From Tritrichomonas musculus (lineage: Eukaryota; Parabasalia; Tritrichomonadida; Tritrichomonadidae): DNA of 64,000 nucleotides. The translations under genes and the position numbers were made by a program. The notes under the pieces are model-generated. The model worked only from the letters and a program-made list of their open reading frames with translations. It had not been told where the DNA came from and made no database searches. The stretch lies in the NCBI GenBank assembly GCA_039105265.1, contig JAPFFF010000009.1, positions 2,356,001-2,420,000 on the forward strand. Reading direction: 5' to 3'. Shown in pieces: positions 1-8,865 of this stretch. Numbering within the stretch: position 1 is the stretch's first letter; each line of letters starts with the position of its first letter.

Positions 1-443
1 GATATAATTCTTGCCATTTCTTCATTTGTGTCAGTCATTTTACTGAGTACATGCTTTACTAGAGCATAATATTTAAGTTTTCTTCTGAGATGTCGTTTGA
101 GATATTCCATTAAATGTTCTTCTTTAACGTACTCAATTGACGTTTTAACATTTTTGGATAATACTTCAGCTGTTTTATCTAACTTGCCGGATGTTGAACA
201 GAATATAATTTTACTGTAATAAGGTTTCGTAAATAGTCGCTCAGTTATCATAATATGTCGCCAAATCCAGAATGATTTTCCAGCACCCATCTTACCAATT
301 AAAAAATAAATACCGTTCGTTGAAAATGGATATTCAGGACATAGTGGTTTGATTAACGCCATCTCAATATCATGTTGATTCTTACGTAAAGATTCTTCAA
401 TTAATTCTTCAACTTTCTTGATCTGTGAATGTGATTCAGTCAT
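1..443 (-). CDS. Maverick packaging ATPase (partial, cut by window edge)
   Basis: The frame begins with an ATG at 441-443 and stays open to base 1, so only the N-terminal part is seen. About 45 residues in there is a clear P-loop (GKMGAGKS) preceded by a hydrophobic beta strand, as in the FtsK/HerA-type genome-packaging ATPases of Polintons and large DNA viruses. The family is thought to drive DNA into capsids. It sits directly upstream, on the same strand, of the integrase with an 11-base gap, which supports the Maverick assignment. The Walker B region lies outside or near the window edge and was not verified. Confidence 0.75.
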   Translation of the reverse strand, partial: MTESHSQIKKVEELIEESLRKNQHDIEMALIKPLCPEYPFSTNGIYFLIGKMGAGKSFWIWRHIMITERLFTKPYYSKIIFCSTSGKLDKTAEVLSKNVKTSIEYVKEEHLMEYLKRHLRRKLKYYALVKHVLSKMTDTNEEMARII

Positions 444-454
444 TTATATTAATG

Positions 455-1537
455 TTAAATGAATTGTCTTATTTTGTCAGGTATGTTATTTTGTGTAAAC
501 CAGTATTGACGTTCCATGGTTGATAATTTCGTTGGATGTCCTTCCCTCATGTATTTTGATTTAATGTTATCAATCATTCCTGCTGGGTATTCGTATTCAA
601 TCGTGTATTTATCATTCTTCTTATTATATGATTTAATTTCTTTAATTATTCCTCGTTTACCGTCTTTAATGGTTGTTGTTAATGGAACATTCTTAGCTGA
701 TTTCACAAGTTTATATCCAGGTACAGTATCAACCGACCCATCTGAAGATCTAATGACGAATTGATTACCATTAGTTGAATCAACGATGTACGCACCTTTT
801 GATAAATTTGTACGATGTTTCGTTAATGGACTTTTATCAAGTATTAATCTAACTATATCACCGGATTTGAAGTTATATGGATTTACTTGGTTATTCATCT
901 TAGTAATGTATTCTAATTCTTCTTCTTCTGTTATGTCATTTGGTGATTTATAATTCAATGATCGATGTGGCATTTCATTATAAGATTCAACTAAATCTAG
1001 TATATTAGTATTTGGGTCATTTGCGGACATATCACGTATGGTTCTCATAAATCTGTTTATAATACCTAATTTGTTATGATCATTATCGTTCGTTGTTGTA
1101 TAGATTATTTCATGATTTTTCATAAAATCAAGTACTGTTTTTGATAAATACGCTGCATCTTCATCTGATGTGATTACTTTACATTTTGGCTCATCTTTAA
1201 TAAATTCATTTAACGATTTTAGTACTTCGTTAGCTCCTTTACCTGACATCTCATACGCGTATGCTTTACGGGTATTAACGTTAATGAACATCAAAAAACT
1301 TGTTGATCTGTTTATGAAGAAAGTATCCATTTGAAAAGCATGCGGTATTTTTGAATATATATGCATAAACTTCGGTGGTGGGATATGTTGATCGTGAACT
1401 ACTTTATTTTTCAAATATTCTCGTGCTTCTTCATTAGTAAATCCGTATTTATTAGCTATTTTGGTAAATTTCGTTAACGTATTAGTCGGATATTTGATAT
1501 AAACTTCATCGATGGTTTTATACTTGATTCTAGACAT
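455..1537 (-). CDS. Maverick/Polinton integrase
   Basis: A 360-residue protein with the layout of retrovirus-like Polinton integrases: an N-terminal helical part, a DDE-type RNase-H-fold core at about residues 60-200 (strand with QMDTFFIN, strand with VITSDEDAAY, then a helix containing NKLGIINRF), and a basic C-terminal part with an SH3- or chromo-like beta barrel at about residues 220-330. The family inserts the element into host DNA. It lies between the packaging ATPase and a probable structural gene on the same strand. Family recognition is from these motifs by eye. Confidence 0.8.
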   Translation of the reverse strand: MSRIKYKTIDEVYIKYPTNTLTKFTKIANKYGFTNEEAREYLKNKVVHDQHIPPPKFMHIYSKIPHAFQMDTFFINRSTSFLMFINVNTRKAYAYEMSGKGANEVLKSLNEFIKDEPKCKVITSDEDAAYLSKTVLDFMKNHEIIYTTTNDNDHNKLGIINRFMRTIRDMSANDPNTNILDLVESYNEMPHRSLNYKSPNDITEEEELEYITKMNNQVNPYNFKSGDIVRLILDKSPLTKHRTNLSKGAYIVDSTNGNQFVIRSSDGSVDTVPGYKLVKSAKNVPLTTTIKDGKRGIIKEIKSYNKKNDKYTIEYEYPAGMIDNIKSKYMREGHPTKLSTMERQYWFTQNNIPDKIRQFI

Positions 1538-1547
1538 TTGTAATACA

Positions 1548-2747
1548 TTAAGAGTATAATAACTTACGATTTTGCAAGAACACTACATCCATTGTGAACA
1601 TAACAAAATCATTAAATGCTATTGGAACGTTTATTTCATTTCTATCATAGAATTCAACCCAGAATTTATCATCGTTATCATTTATTTTATAATACTTAAT
1701 TGGTTCATACATTTCATTTGTTCTTCCAATGAGATTATGGTTTGATTGACTAGCAAATGATGCAGCTACTTCACATTGTAAATTAGTCATAACATTAAAA
1801 AATCTTAATTCTCTATGAAATTTAGTTACATATTCTAAACTATTACGATTTGGGTTTGTAGTACCAATATTAAAGTAACAAGCTGTATCAAACTTAAATT
1901 TATCTTCACCAGCAGGATCTAATATACCAGGCCATAAAACTTGATTATGTAATGGTTCATCTTTATCATCATCCCAATCATAAAATTTCTTATATGTAAC
2001 ATCTTTATTTCGAGGAGTCATCAAAAAATCAACATAATATTGAGATTCTTCATTCTGATGTGAAAAAAATTTCAACTCAATATTTTTATCATGGATTACC
2101 TCAACGATATCAACATCACAAACTTCACTAATACCGACGGCATTATTATTAAGATAAAATGGAATATTATTTCTTAAACACATAATAGCATAATTCTCTT
2201 TATCGGTATCTAATTGTTCAAGTGCTCCTATTTTATCATCTGGTTCGTCATCTGTTTTGAGTATTTCATCATAGATATAATTATATATATTATTTTCGTC
2301 GATTAATTCATTTAAGTCATTAATAAACTCATCAATATTATCAAATATATCAGCAGTATAGTCTATTTTATAAACATGAATGTCTTTATCATTCATACGA
2401 TCTACAACATCCTGAATTTCATCTTCATTTAATACAATACCAGGAAACATAACATTAGCTAAATCATTAAATGCTTTTTGCTTATATTTTCTAATATATA
2501 ACGTAAAATCTAGTTTCATACGTTGTCTTATACTGATTTTCATATTACGTATTCCAATGATTTTCTCTCCAATATTTGATGTTTTCCATTCAGGTGGGTA
2601 CTTAAAGTAAATTCGATTAAAATGTGCTGGATCATCTCTGAAATACGTTTTATCGATATTAGTTATTGCATCTGAAAATGAATTATACACCATTTCAATC
2701 AGTAAAGGAATTTGTTCATTATTTGGTTGTACATCACGTCTAATCAT
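1548..2747 (-). CDS. Maverick structural-protein candidate
   Basis: A 399-residue acidic protein that I do not recognise by motif. It ends 10 bases upstream of the integrase start and shares its strand, so it belongs to the Maverick. Its size, lack of any enzymatic motif, and alternating hydrophobic/aromatic pattern with many short strand-like segments would fit one of the capsid-associated genes of these elements, but that is inference from context only. It could equally be an accessory protein of unknown role. Confidence 0.45.
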   Translation of the reverse strand: MIRRDVQPNNEQIPLLIEMVYNSFSDAITNIDKTYFRDDPAHFNRIYFKYPPEWKTSNIGEKIIGIRNMKISIRQRMKLDFTLYIRKYKQKAFNDLANVMFPGIVLNEDEIQDVVDRMNDKDIHVYKIDYTADIFDNIDEFINDLNELIDENNIYNYIYDEILKTDDEPDDKIGALEQLDTDKENYAIMCLRNNIPFYLNNNAVGISEVCDVDIVEVIHDKNIELKFFSHQNEESQYYVDFLMTPRNKDVTYKKFYDWDDDKDEPLHNQVLWPGILDPAGEDKFKFDTACYFNIGTTNPNRNSLEYVTKFHRELRFFNVMTNLQCEVAASFASQSNHNLIGRTNEMYEPIKYYKINDNDDKFWVEFYDRNEINVPIAFNDFVMFTMDVVFLQNRKLLYS

Positions 2748-2798
2748 TTACTTTTTCGCAAAAATATGTTTCGTTTGTGGTCAACTGCAAAAATAACA

Positions 2799-2849
2799 AT
2801 TCCATTTTCTGAAAAATCATCTGAAAAATTCCATTTTCTGAAAAATCAT
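2799..2849. repeat. Two direct copies of a 22-bp motif
   Basis: The 22-bp sequence starting ATTCCATTTTCTG and ending AAAAATCAT occurs at 2799-2820 and 2828-2849, separated by 7 bases. A shorter relative (TGAAAAATCATTTTTT) recurs near 3181. The copies sit between two Maverick genes and could be promoter or replication-associated repeats of the element. Confidence 0.6.
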
Positions 2850-2852
2850 TTT

Positions 2853-3119
2853 TTAAAACAATGTTGCGAGTATTACATCTATGGTTGCTATTTTAACGTC
2901 CATAGCTTCATCATCGTTATATGCTGCAGTTAATCTTTTGTTGATATCATCAATGCCGTATAAATAATCTAACATTTCAACAGCATCTTCGTAATCTTCA
3001 TCTTCTTCAAATGGTAAATTATTTAAAATATCTTCAACGGTTTCTATTTCGTTGATATCGTCAACTGATCTGTAAAAATCGTTGATGAATTCATTAAGTT
3101 TTTCAATTCTTGTAGCCAT
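2853..3119 (-). CDS. Small acidic protein at Maverick edge
   Basis: An 88-residue protein rich in Asp, Glu and Ile with predicted helices and no recognised domain. It lies about 100 bases upstream of the structural-protein candidate on the same strand, so it is probably the terminal gene of the Maverick. It could be a chance frame, but its strongly acidic composition and the open frame from a good ATG make coding plausible. Confidence 0.4.
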   Translation of the reverse strand: MATRIEKLNEFINDFYRSVDDINEIETVEDILNNLPFEEDEDYEDAVEMLDYLYGIDDINKRLTAAYNDDEAMDVKIATIDVILATLF

Positions 3120-3938
3120 TTTATTATTTGTATACCGGATAAAAAAATTTATTAAAAAAAGTTTGAGGTTATTTCTTCTTATGAAAAATCATTTTTTTTT
3201 ACTTTTTTATCAGATGTATAATTTCATGAAAATCGGCTGAAAAACCTGTCTGAAAACTCTTCCATTGTTCACCCGAAAATGTAACTCATTAAAAGTAAAA
3301 ATTTCAATGAACGCCATAATTATTTTACTCACTGACCCAAAAATTTTGATGAAAAACCTGTTTCTGAGCTCAAAAACAAAAAATTCCCAAATGATTCTTA
3401 CCCTTAGAATCCCAAATTTGACATGGTTTGAGGGGTGTCTCATTTTTAAAAGTAGCTGTTTTTCGGCTGTAACGATGGGCGGAGGTTCGAAGACACGTAG
3501 CCCTCCTTACCATTACTACTAAGCATTCATTATGGAAACTCTATAAGCTGATTAAGCCAATTTTGTGAATAAATATACAGTTACACTGGAAGGGAAACTT
3601 TACATATTTATTGAATTAGTTAAAATTCTTGCATTTTTTTTTGACCAATTATATATCATAACTCATTTTAAAATTTTAAAAATTTTAACATTCAATCCTT
3701 AGAAAAATTTCATATCATACAATAAATTTATATATCATTTTTCTTTGTAATTTTTTAATAAATCAAATAATTATATTAAATATAAGATTATAATTCTGTA
3801 TTTAATTTGCTTTTTAATATAGTTAAATTTAGAACAATATTATGTATGATATAATCATATATTAGTATATTGTATATTTACTTGGCCGATCAAATAATTT
3901 CTTTGAATTTTTTTTTTTGAAAATTTTTAATTTTATTA
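3120..3938. other. Maverick edge and intergenic spacer
   Basis: No convincing gene. The first 400 bases or so (to about 3530) contain repeated CTGAAAA/AACCTGT-type words and a more GC-balanced patch around 3470-3520, unlike the very AT-rich sequence from 3600 on. The composition change near 3530 is where I would look for the element boundary. The rest is AT-rich upstream sequence of the ankyrin gene. Confidence 0.4.
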
Positions 3939-5048
3939 ATGACAAAACAAGATCCTTACACTGATCACGAACTTATACACTCTGTTTTAACTGCAATTAA
4001 AAATGATGATGTTGATGCTCTAACAGCAAAAATTCAAGAAGGCATACCAAAAGATATAAACTTCCCACCTGAATTAGATGAAGAACCTCCAATATTGAGA
4101 AATGGTGCACCATTTATTTGCATGGCTGCATATTTTGGCTCGTTAAAAATCTTAAAGTATTTGATTTTAAATGGCTGGGACGTTCATAATACTGATGATG
4201 ATGGATTATCTGTTTCTTTCTTTGCAGCAGCTGCAGGGAGAGTTGATATTATCAAGTTTCTGAGAGATCAAAATATTGATGTTACTGGTTGTGGCCAATC
4301 GTCACTTCGCCACCACAAACTGGATGCATTTAAAGAGTTACTCAGTCTTAATATTATAAAAATAACAGATATTGATTTTCTCCATTCCACTTATCTTCAC
4401 ATTGCTGCTTATGAATGCGATCCCGAAGCTACCAAATTTATTCTAACTTTCCCAGAAGTTGATGTTAATGCTATAGATAGAGAAGGCAGAACTCCATTGC
4501 ATTTGGCAGCAGGAAATGGAAGTTCTGAAGTTTGCCAACTTCTCCTTGAGAATAAAAATATTAATCCCCAAATAAAAGATCATTATGGAAAAATTCCACT
4601 TTACTACGCAGCTGTTCAAAATGAACAAAAAATTATCGAGCTATTTTTAGGTGGTGATGCTAATACAGTTCAGAAAGATGGAAAAACTCCTTTAATGCGC
4701 GCTGTTTCAGAAGGAAATCCATCACTTGCTAAATTAATTATTGATCTCGAAAACACAAATATAAATGTTCAAAATAATGAAGGAATGACAGCACTTCATT
4801 TCGCAATTAAAAGTAAACAAGAACAATGCGCAATACTGCTCATTAATGAACCTAAAATTGATTTGAACGTCAAAAATAATGAAGGCCAAACACCTCTTCA
4901 TATAGCATCAGTGAAAAAAGAAATGGAAGTTGTAAAAGCATTATTAAAGAAAGGAGCAAGTGCAACAATCACTGATAACAAAGGAAATACAGCAATGGAT
5001 GCTGTTGAAGAAAAACTTCAAAAGCCTCCAAAGCCCCCCAAAGATTAA
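3939..5048 (+). CDS. Ankyrin-repeat protein
   Basis: A 369-residue soluble protein built mostly of ankyrin repeats. After about 45 N-terminal residues, consecutive repeats run to near residue 355, with typical signatures such as GRTPLHLAAGNG (about residues 183-194), GKTPLMRAVSEG, GMTALHFAIKS and GQTPLHIASVKK, each roughly 33 residues apart. There is no signal peptide or membrane segment, and the tail is short and Lys/Pro rich. Ankyrin proteins mediate protein-protein contacts and are a hugely expanded family in trichomonads, so the partner cannot be guessed. The ATG at 3939 follows a long AT-rich tract. It is the first host gene after the Maverick. Confidence 0.95.
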   Translation: MTKQDPYTDHELIHSVLTAIKNDDVDALTAKIQEGIPKDINFPPELDEEPPILRNGAPFICMAAYFGSLKILKYLILNGWDVHNTDDDGLSVSFFAAAAGRVDIIKFLRDQNIDVTGCGQSSLRHHKLDAFKELLSLNIIKITDIDFLHSTYLHIAAYECDPEATKFILTFPEVDVNAIDREGRTPLHLAAGNGSSEVCQLLLENKNINPQIKDHYGKIPLYYAAVQNEQKIIELFLGGDANTVQKDGKTPLMRAVSEGNPSLAKLIIDLENTNINVQNNEGMTALHFAIKSKQEQCAILLINEPKIDLNVKNNEGQTPLHIASVKKEMEVVKALLKKGASATITDNKGNTAMDAVEEKLQKPPKPPKD

Positions 5049-5202
5049 GAAAAGCTAGATCTTAAAAATTCTGTTGTTTTATAAATAATGAATCAATACT
5101 TTAAATAATGATGATTTTGTTTTTTTTGGTATATTATATTTTTACTAAACTATTTACAAAACAAAAACAAAAAAACAAAATCATCTAGTTATGAAAAAAG
5201 AA

Positions 5203-5919
5203 CTAAGTAGAGGATAATTGGAACTTTGAAATAGTTGATGGAGTTAAAATTGAACTTAAGTTTGGATTCATTTTGATAACATGCAAAACAGTTGCTGGAA
5301 GTATAATCGTTGTGTTTGAATTCATAAAACTTTTATTACTAAGTGACACACTCTGCTGAAGAATCGTTAATATGTATTTTTTAAGTTCTAAAAATAATAG
5401 AGTTAATGCATCATCATCAACTTGAATGCTCTTAGTTTGTGATAATCTTGATGAAAGTTGAATAATTGTTGGAATATGACGAAGATCAGCTGAAGAAAGA
5501 GAATGATATGATCTCATTTCACCGATGTTGGGGCTTGCGTTTAAAATTTGCCTTTGTTTTCTATCTTTTGTTATAATCTGTTTTCGATCAAAATTTGCAT
5601 ATTCTGGAGGAGGAATAGCAGAAAAATGTGCATTAAATAATATTGCACGGATTAATTCATTATGTAGTTTTCTTGATTTATGATTTGGAAGGTAAGTTGC
5701 CATCGCTTCATCAAAATTTTGTTTAGAACATCCACCGTGTATAAATTTAGCCAATGTTGACCAGTATTCTTGGCTTGAAACTAATTTTTGAAGATTAGCT
5801 TTAATTTGATTTATATCTTTTCTTTTCGAATAAATTTCACCAGACTTATTTAGTTGCTGCTGTGTGAACGAAGAACAAGTATTAACTTGCGATCCTTTTG
5901 ATTTGCGTGATAGACTCAT
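5203..5919 (-). CDS. SAGA complex Ada1/TADA1-like subunit
   Basis: A 238-residue protein that matches the SAGA-Tad1 family layout: a helical segment with LQKLVSSQEYWSTLAKFIHG, then a KLHNELIRAIL motif (about residues 83-94), followed by a predicted mainly helical C-terminus. In yeast and animals Ada1/TADA1 pairs with a TAF12-type histone-fold protein inside the SAGA histone acetyltransferase coactivator. The conserved pair of features here is the aromatic YW(S/N) segment and the HNE(L/F)(I/L) helix. It would be a nuclear transcription factor subunit. It is divergent from the next gene with only 76 bases between the two start codons, so they may share a promoter region. Recognition is by motif only; a generic helical protein is the alternative. 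Confidence 0.55.
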   Translation of the reverse strand: MSLSRKSKGSQVNTCSSFTQQQLNKSGEIYSKRKDINQIKANLQKLVSSQEYWSTLAKFIHGGCSKQNFDEAMATYLPNHKSRKLHNELIRAILFNAHFSAIPPPEYANFDRKQIITKDRKQRQILNASPNIGEMRSYHSLSSADLRHIPTIIQLSSRLSQTKSIQVDDDALTLLFLELKKYILTILQQSVSLSNKSFMNSNTTIILPATVLHVIKMNPNLSSILTPSTISKFQLSST

Positions 5920-5995
5920 TCCTTTGAATAATTTTTTGTATAAGAAAACGATTTTATTCTACTCAATTTATTTAGTTTCAATTTTCGATTTTTAA

Positions 5996-6685
5996 ATGAG
6001 TGATGATTTTTCATTAACTCTTCAATTTCGAACAATAGATAATCTTTTTAATGATCTTTTTAGCGATTTATCCGAGAAAGATGAGTTTTTAAAAAAGTAT
6101 GAAGATTTAAAACAACATTTTATTTTATTACCAAACGAAAAAAAAGGGACATATACAGGTTTTTGCCTTTTAGCTGGCGAATTAGCAGAATACTTAATGA
6201 TTTCAGACTTCTTTAAAAAAAAGAAGATCTCTTTTATTTTGAATTGGCAAAAAACTTCTTTTCAAGCAAATAAAGACGATTTTTTTTTGGAGAATAGCCA
6301 TAAACGAGTTATACCTAAATTTTCTTCAACGGAAAAAGCTGCTTTTCATTCGAGAAATATCGATACTCGAAATTATCCATTAACAGTCCAATATCATCTT
6401 TCATCATTAATGAATATCTATATGTGCGAATACAATGCTATGATAAAAAATAAGAAAGATCTGGATTTTAAAATTCAGCAAGCAAATAATCTTTTATCAC
6501 AAAGAACATCTATTATTAAAATAATAATTCAAAATAAAATAAAAATTAGTAATAGAAAAGAAATCGACCAAGCAGAAAGAAGAAATATTCGTATTATTTC
6601 AGATTTAATGTATCTTATTGATACAATGAACCGCGATTTAAAAAAAAATTATAAGCAGCAAAAAATGGAAATAAATCAAACTTAA
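5996..6685 (+). CDS. Uncharacterised helical protein
   Basis: A 229-residue protein that I do not recognise. It is basic and mostly helical, with a likely coiled-coil stretch from about residue 150 to 225 (rich in Lys, Ile, Asn and Gln). There is no signal peptide, membrane segment or catalytic motif. The start at 5996 is the first ATG and lies 76 bases from the divergent Ada1-like gene. The long open frame and strand-consistent composition make it a real gene, but no function can be proposed. Confidence 0.7.
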   Translation: MSDDFSLTLQFRTIDNLFNDLFSDLSEKDEFLKKYEDLKQHFILLPNEKKGTYTGFCLLAGELAEYLMISDFFKKKKISFILNWQKTSFQANKDDFFLENSHKRVIPKFSSTEKAAFHSRNIDTRNYPLTVQYHLSSLMNIYMCEYNAMIKNKKDLDFKIQQANNLLSQRTSIIKIIIQNKIKISNRKEIDQAERRNIRIISDLMYLIDTMNRDLKKNYKQQKMEINQT

Positions 6686-7054
6686 TTCATTTTTAATTGC
6701 AAGATTGCATATTTCAATCGAATGACTTACATGTTACAATAAAATATGAATGTATTAAATTATATATATTATTTACTTATGAATGTGCATTCATTGATCT
6801 GTATCATATTTGCTGATTTTTACTTTATAGGAAGGCTCACTTTTTTATTTTATTTTGGATTAATTAATGATTTAAATAAAGCTAATTAATCATCATCATT
6901 ATTGATAAGAATTTTATCAAACTTTTAAAATCTGCAAAGATTATAATAATCATTGTGATTTCAAACAAACAAAAAAAAATTATTTTTCATAGAATATGTC
7001 AATTTCAAAATTTTTATTTTGAAAAAGTTTTATAAAAAATAGAGCTTACATTAT
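6686..7054. other. Intergenic, no feature seen
   Basis: AT-rich spacer of 369 bases between two same-strand genes. I see no frame, hairpin or repeat that stands out beyond simple A/T runs. Confidence 0.6.
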
Positions 7055-7666
7055 ATGGAATCTCTATTCGCTACTATTTTCTCTCTTATACTTTTTTTTT
7101 CTGATGTATTATTAATTGTCATGTCAGGTGTGGGATATTCATATTTTGATTCAGACATCCTTCTAGGAAATTATAGAATAAATCAAAGACTCATGTTTGG
7201 CTTTGGAATAGGCGTAGGGCTTATTGAATTTTTTGGAATCATACTTTTTCTTGCCGATACAGATTTTAAAATTAATTATTTTATAACAATTCCTGTTTTT
7301 GTTGTTATGTCTTCATTATATATTGCGTATTCACGACCAAATTATTACAAAAAATATATTGATCATTATAACAAACAATGGGATGGTAATTCTACAAAAT
7401 ACATTAATTTTCAATGGAAGAGATCATGCTGCGGATATTATAAATTTAATGACAGAGGAATACCAAATTGCCCTTTTGAATTTACCTCTGGCTGCTCTTT
7501 CATCATTTCTGATTATTTAAAACCTCGTTTTAAAGAAATTTTCATTTCAAGTATAGTAGTTCTCTGCCTATTTTTAATTTCTATTATTGGATTAATTATT
7601 TACTATTATGTTGAAGATTCTTCAAGCATACTCGAGGATATTTATATTCTATGCGACATTTTTTAA
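7055..7666 (+). CDS. Tetraspanin-like four-pass membrane protein
   Basis: A 203-residue protein with four hydrophobic segments (about residues 5-27, 47-66, 75-93 and 164-188). Between the third and fourth lies a large loop of about 70 residues carrying a CCG motif (RSCCGYYKF, near residue 126) and two further cysteines (PNCPF and SGCSF). That is the tetraspanin pattern: four spans, CCG in the large extracellular loop and paired cysteines for disulphides. Tetraspanins organise membrane microdomains and occur on the surface and exosomes of trichomonads. The loop is short compared with animal proteins, as is usual in protists. Confidence 0.8.
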   Translation: MESLFATIFSLILFFSDVLLIVMSGVGYSYFDSDILLGNYRINQRLMFGFGIGVGLIEFFGIILFLADTDFKINYFITIPVFVVMSSLYIAYSRPNYYKKYIDHYNKQWDGNSTKYINFQWKRSCCGYYKFNDRGIPNCPFEFTSGCSFIISDYLKPRFKEIFISSIVVLCLFLISIIGLIIYYYVEDSSSILEDIYILCDIF

Positions 7667-8143
7667 AACAGCACAAATATATATGCAAATATTAACAATG
7701 AACAAATTTATGCTTTTTTAAATGATTAATAGAACGTATTTTGGTATTTTAATGTTTTTATATATATTTTAAATATTTTTAAAACATTGTTTAAAAATTT
7801 AGAAAAAAACATTATTTGCATTACACCATGCACTTAAAAAATTGAGTGAAAACCATTGAAATACAAATACTGTAAAACTTTAAGATCAATTTTAATTTGG
7901 GCATATTTAATTTGATGGAATTTATACTTTTATTTTGAAGGATATTTTATTAAGAATCAAAGTAACCAACTTGGTTACTAACCAAGTAACCATAATGATT
8001 AGAAAACAGGAAAATATGCTATTTCATACAATCAAATCTTTTTATGAAATTTTATGGCGAAAATTTTCATTCAATTTTTTGAGATTCTAACACAATTTAA
8101 TTGAAAAGAAATTTTTGACTTTAAATCATTTCATTTGATAATC
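7667..8143. other. Intergenic with a GGTTACT palindrome cluster
   Basis: AT-rich spacer. The one notable thing is at 7961-7991: a 19-bp perfect palindrome with 9-base arms (AGTAACCAA, C, TTGGTTACT) followed at once by a third half site (AACCAAGTAACC). Just before the next start codon, TCATTTC at 8126-8132 resembles a trichomonad initiator. Confidence 0.5.
8126..8137 (+). promoter_or_regulatory. Candidate initiator (Inr)
   Basis: Two overlapping TCATTT words at 8126 and 8131 lie 7-18 bases upstream of the ATG at 8144. Trichomonad transcription starts at an initiator of the type TCA(C/T)(T/A), usually within about 20 bases of the start codon and bound by IBP39, whose gene is in this window. 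Confidence 0.4.
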
Positions 8144-8605
8144 ATGAAAAAAAGAGAGAATAAGCAACAAAAAATAAAACAGATCATCTATCACTTTGGA
8201 AACTCAACTGACTTTATTATTTATGATTTAGATTCTGAAGGCAAACATAAAAATAATTTTCAAAGATCAAAACCAAATAAATATCAACGAAGAAATAAGA
8301 TGAAAGCAGTTGAGCCAAAAGAAGAATCAAAAGAGTTTTCCATTAAATCTTTAATTCAAGATCATAAAAATAGTGTAATCAATGAGTTTCCTTTAATGAA
8401 TTTTCAATTGATTTATAACTCTGATAGTGAATTTTATACTAAAACATATATTGATCACGTTGAATCATTATGCTATCCATTGATTAATGAGACAGAAAAA
8501 AAAGATCTTTTTGATTTTAATATACATGAATTATGTTACGCCTCTTGTTATGATGAATTCAATTTTAATGATGAAGAACTACAGAACTTTCCATTATATT
8601 TTTAA
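8144..8605 (+). CDS. Uncharacterised small protein
   Basis: A 153-residue protein starting at the ATG at 8144, the first in-frame ATG after the initiator-like motif. The first 65 residues are strongly basic (KKRENKQQKIKQ, RSKPNKYQRRNK), and the second half is acidic with several Asp/Glu/Phe clusters. No domain is recognised. Basic N-terminus plus acidic C-terminus could suit a nucleic-acid-binding or adaptor protein, but that is a guess. Coding status rests on length and composition alone. Confidence 0.55.
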   Translation: MKKRENKQQKIKQIIYHFGNSTDFIIYDLDSEGKHKNNFQRSKPNKYQRRNKMKAVEPKEESKEFSIKSLIQDHKNSVINEFPLMNFQLIYNSDSEFYTKTYIDHVESLCYPLINETEKKDLFDFNIHELCYASCYDEFNFNDEELQNFPLYF

Positions 8606-8865
8606 TTTTAGGTTATTTTAAAAAAATATTATAATATAATAATCCTTCTTCAAATATTGGAGAGATATTCTAAAACATCTTTTTTTTTTTGTTTCATTAT
8701 CAATGTATAAATAAAATGAATTTTTTTGAAAAAAATATTCCTAGGTAGTAATATTTTGATTTCATTAAGGCAATTTAAATAAAGCATTTGTTTCACATAG
8801 TAAAAATACAGGTTAATATGAATGATTTATTGAGTCACTATGTCAACAATAAAATTGATAAAATT

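Larger units (their letters stand above)
1..3119 (-). mobile_element. Maverick/Polinton, one end (runs off left edge)
   Basis: Three large minus-strand frames plus one small one are packed head to tail: a packaging-type ATPase, a retrovirus-like integrase, a 399-residue probable structural protein and an 88-residue acidic protein. An ATPase beside an integrase of this type is the signature of Maverick/Polinton elements, which are abundant in trichomonads. The visible part looks open and uninterrupted, so the copy is probably young, but most of the element (polymerase, protease, other capsid genes) would lie left of the window and completeness cannot be judged. The right boundary is not resolved. 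It lies somewhere between the last frame and the ankyrin gene at 3939, and a terminal inverted repeat cannot be confirmed without the other end. Confidence 0.8.

Noticed and set aside
3210-3522. Two overlapping short frames on opposite strands next to the Maverick
   Set aside because: Neither has a recognisable domain, and both cover the same bases; probably non-coding element end.
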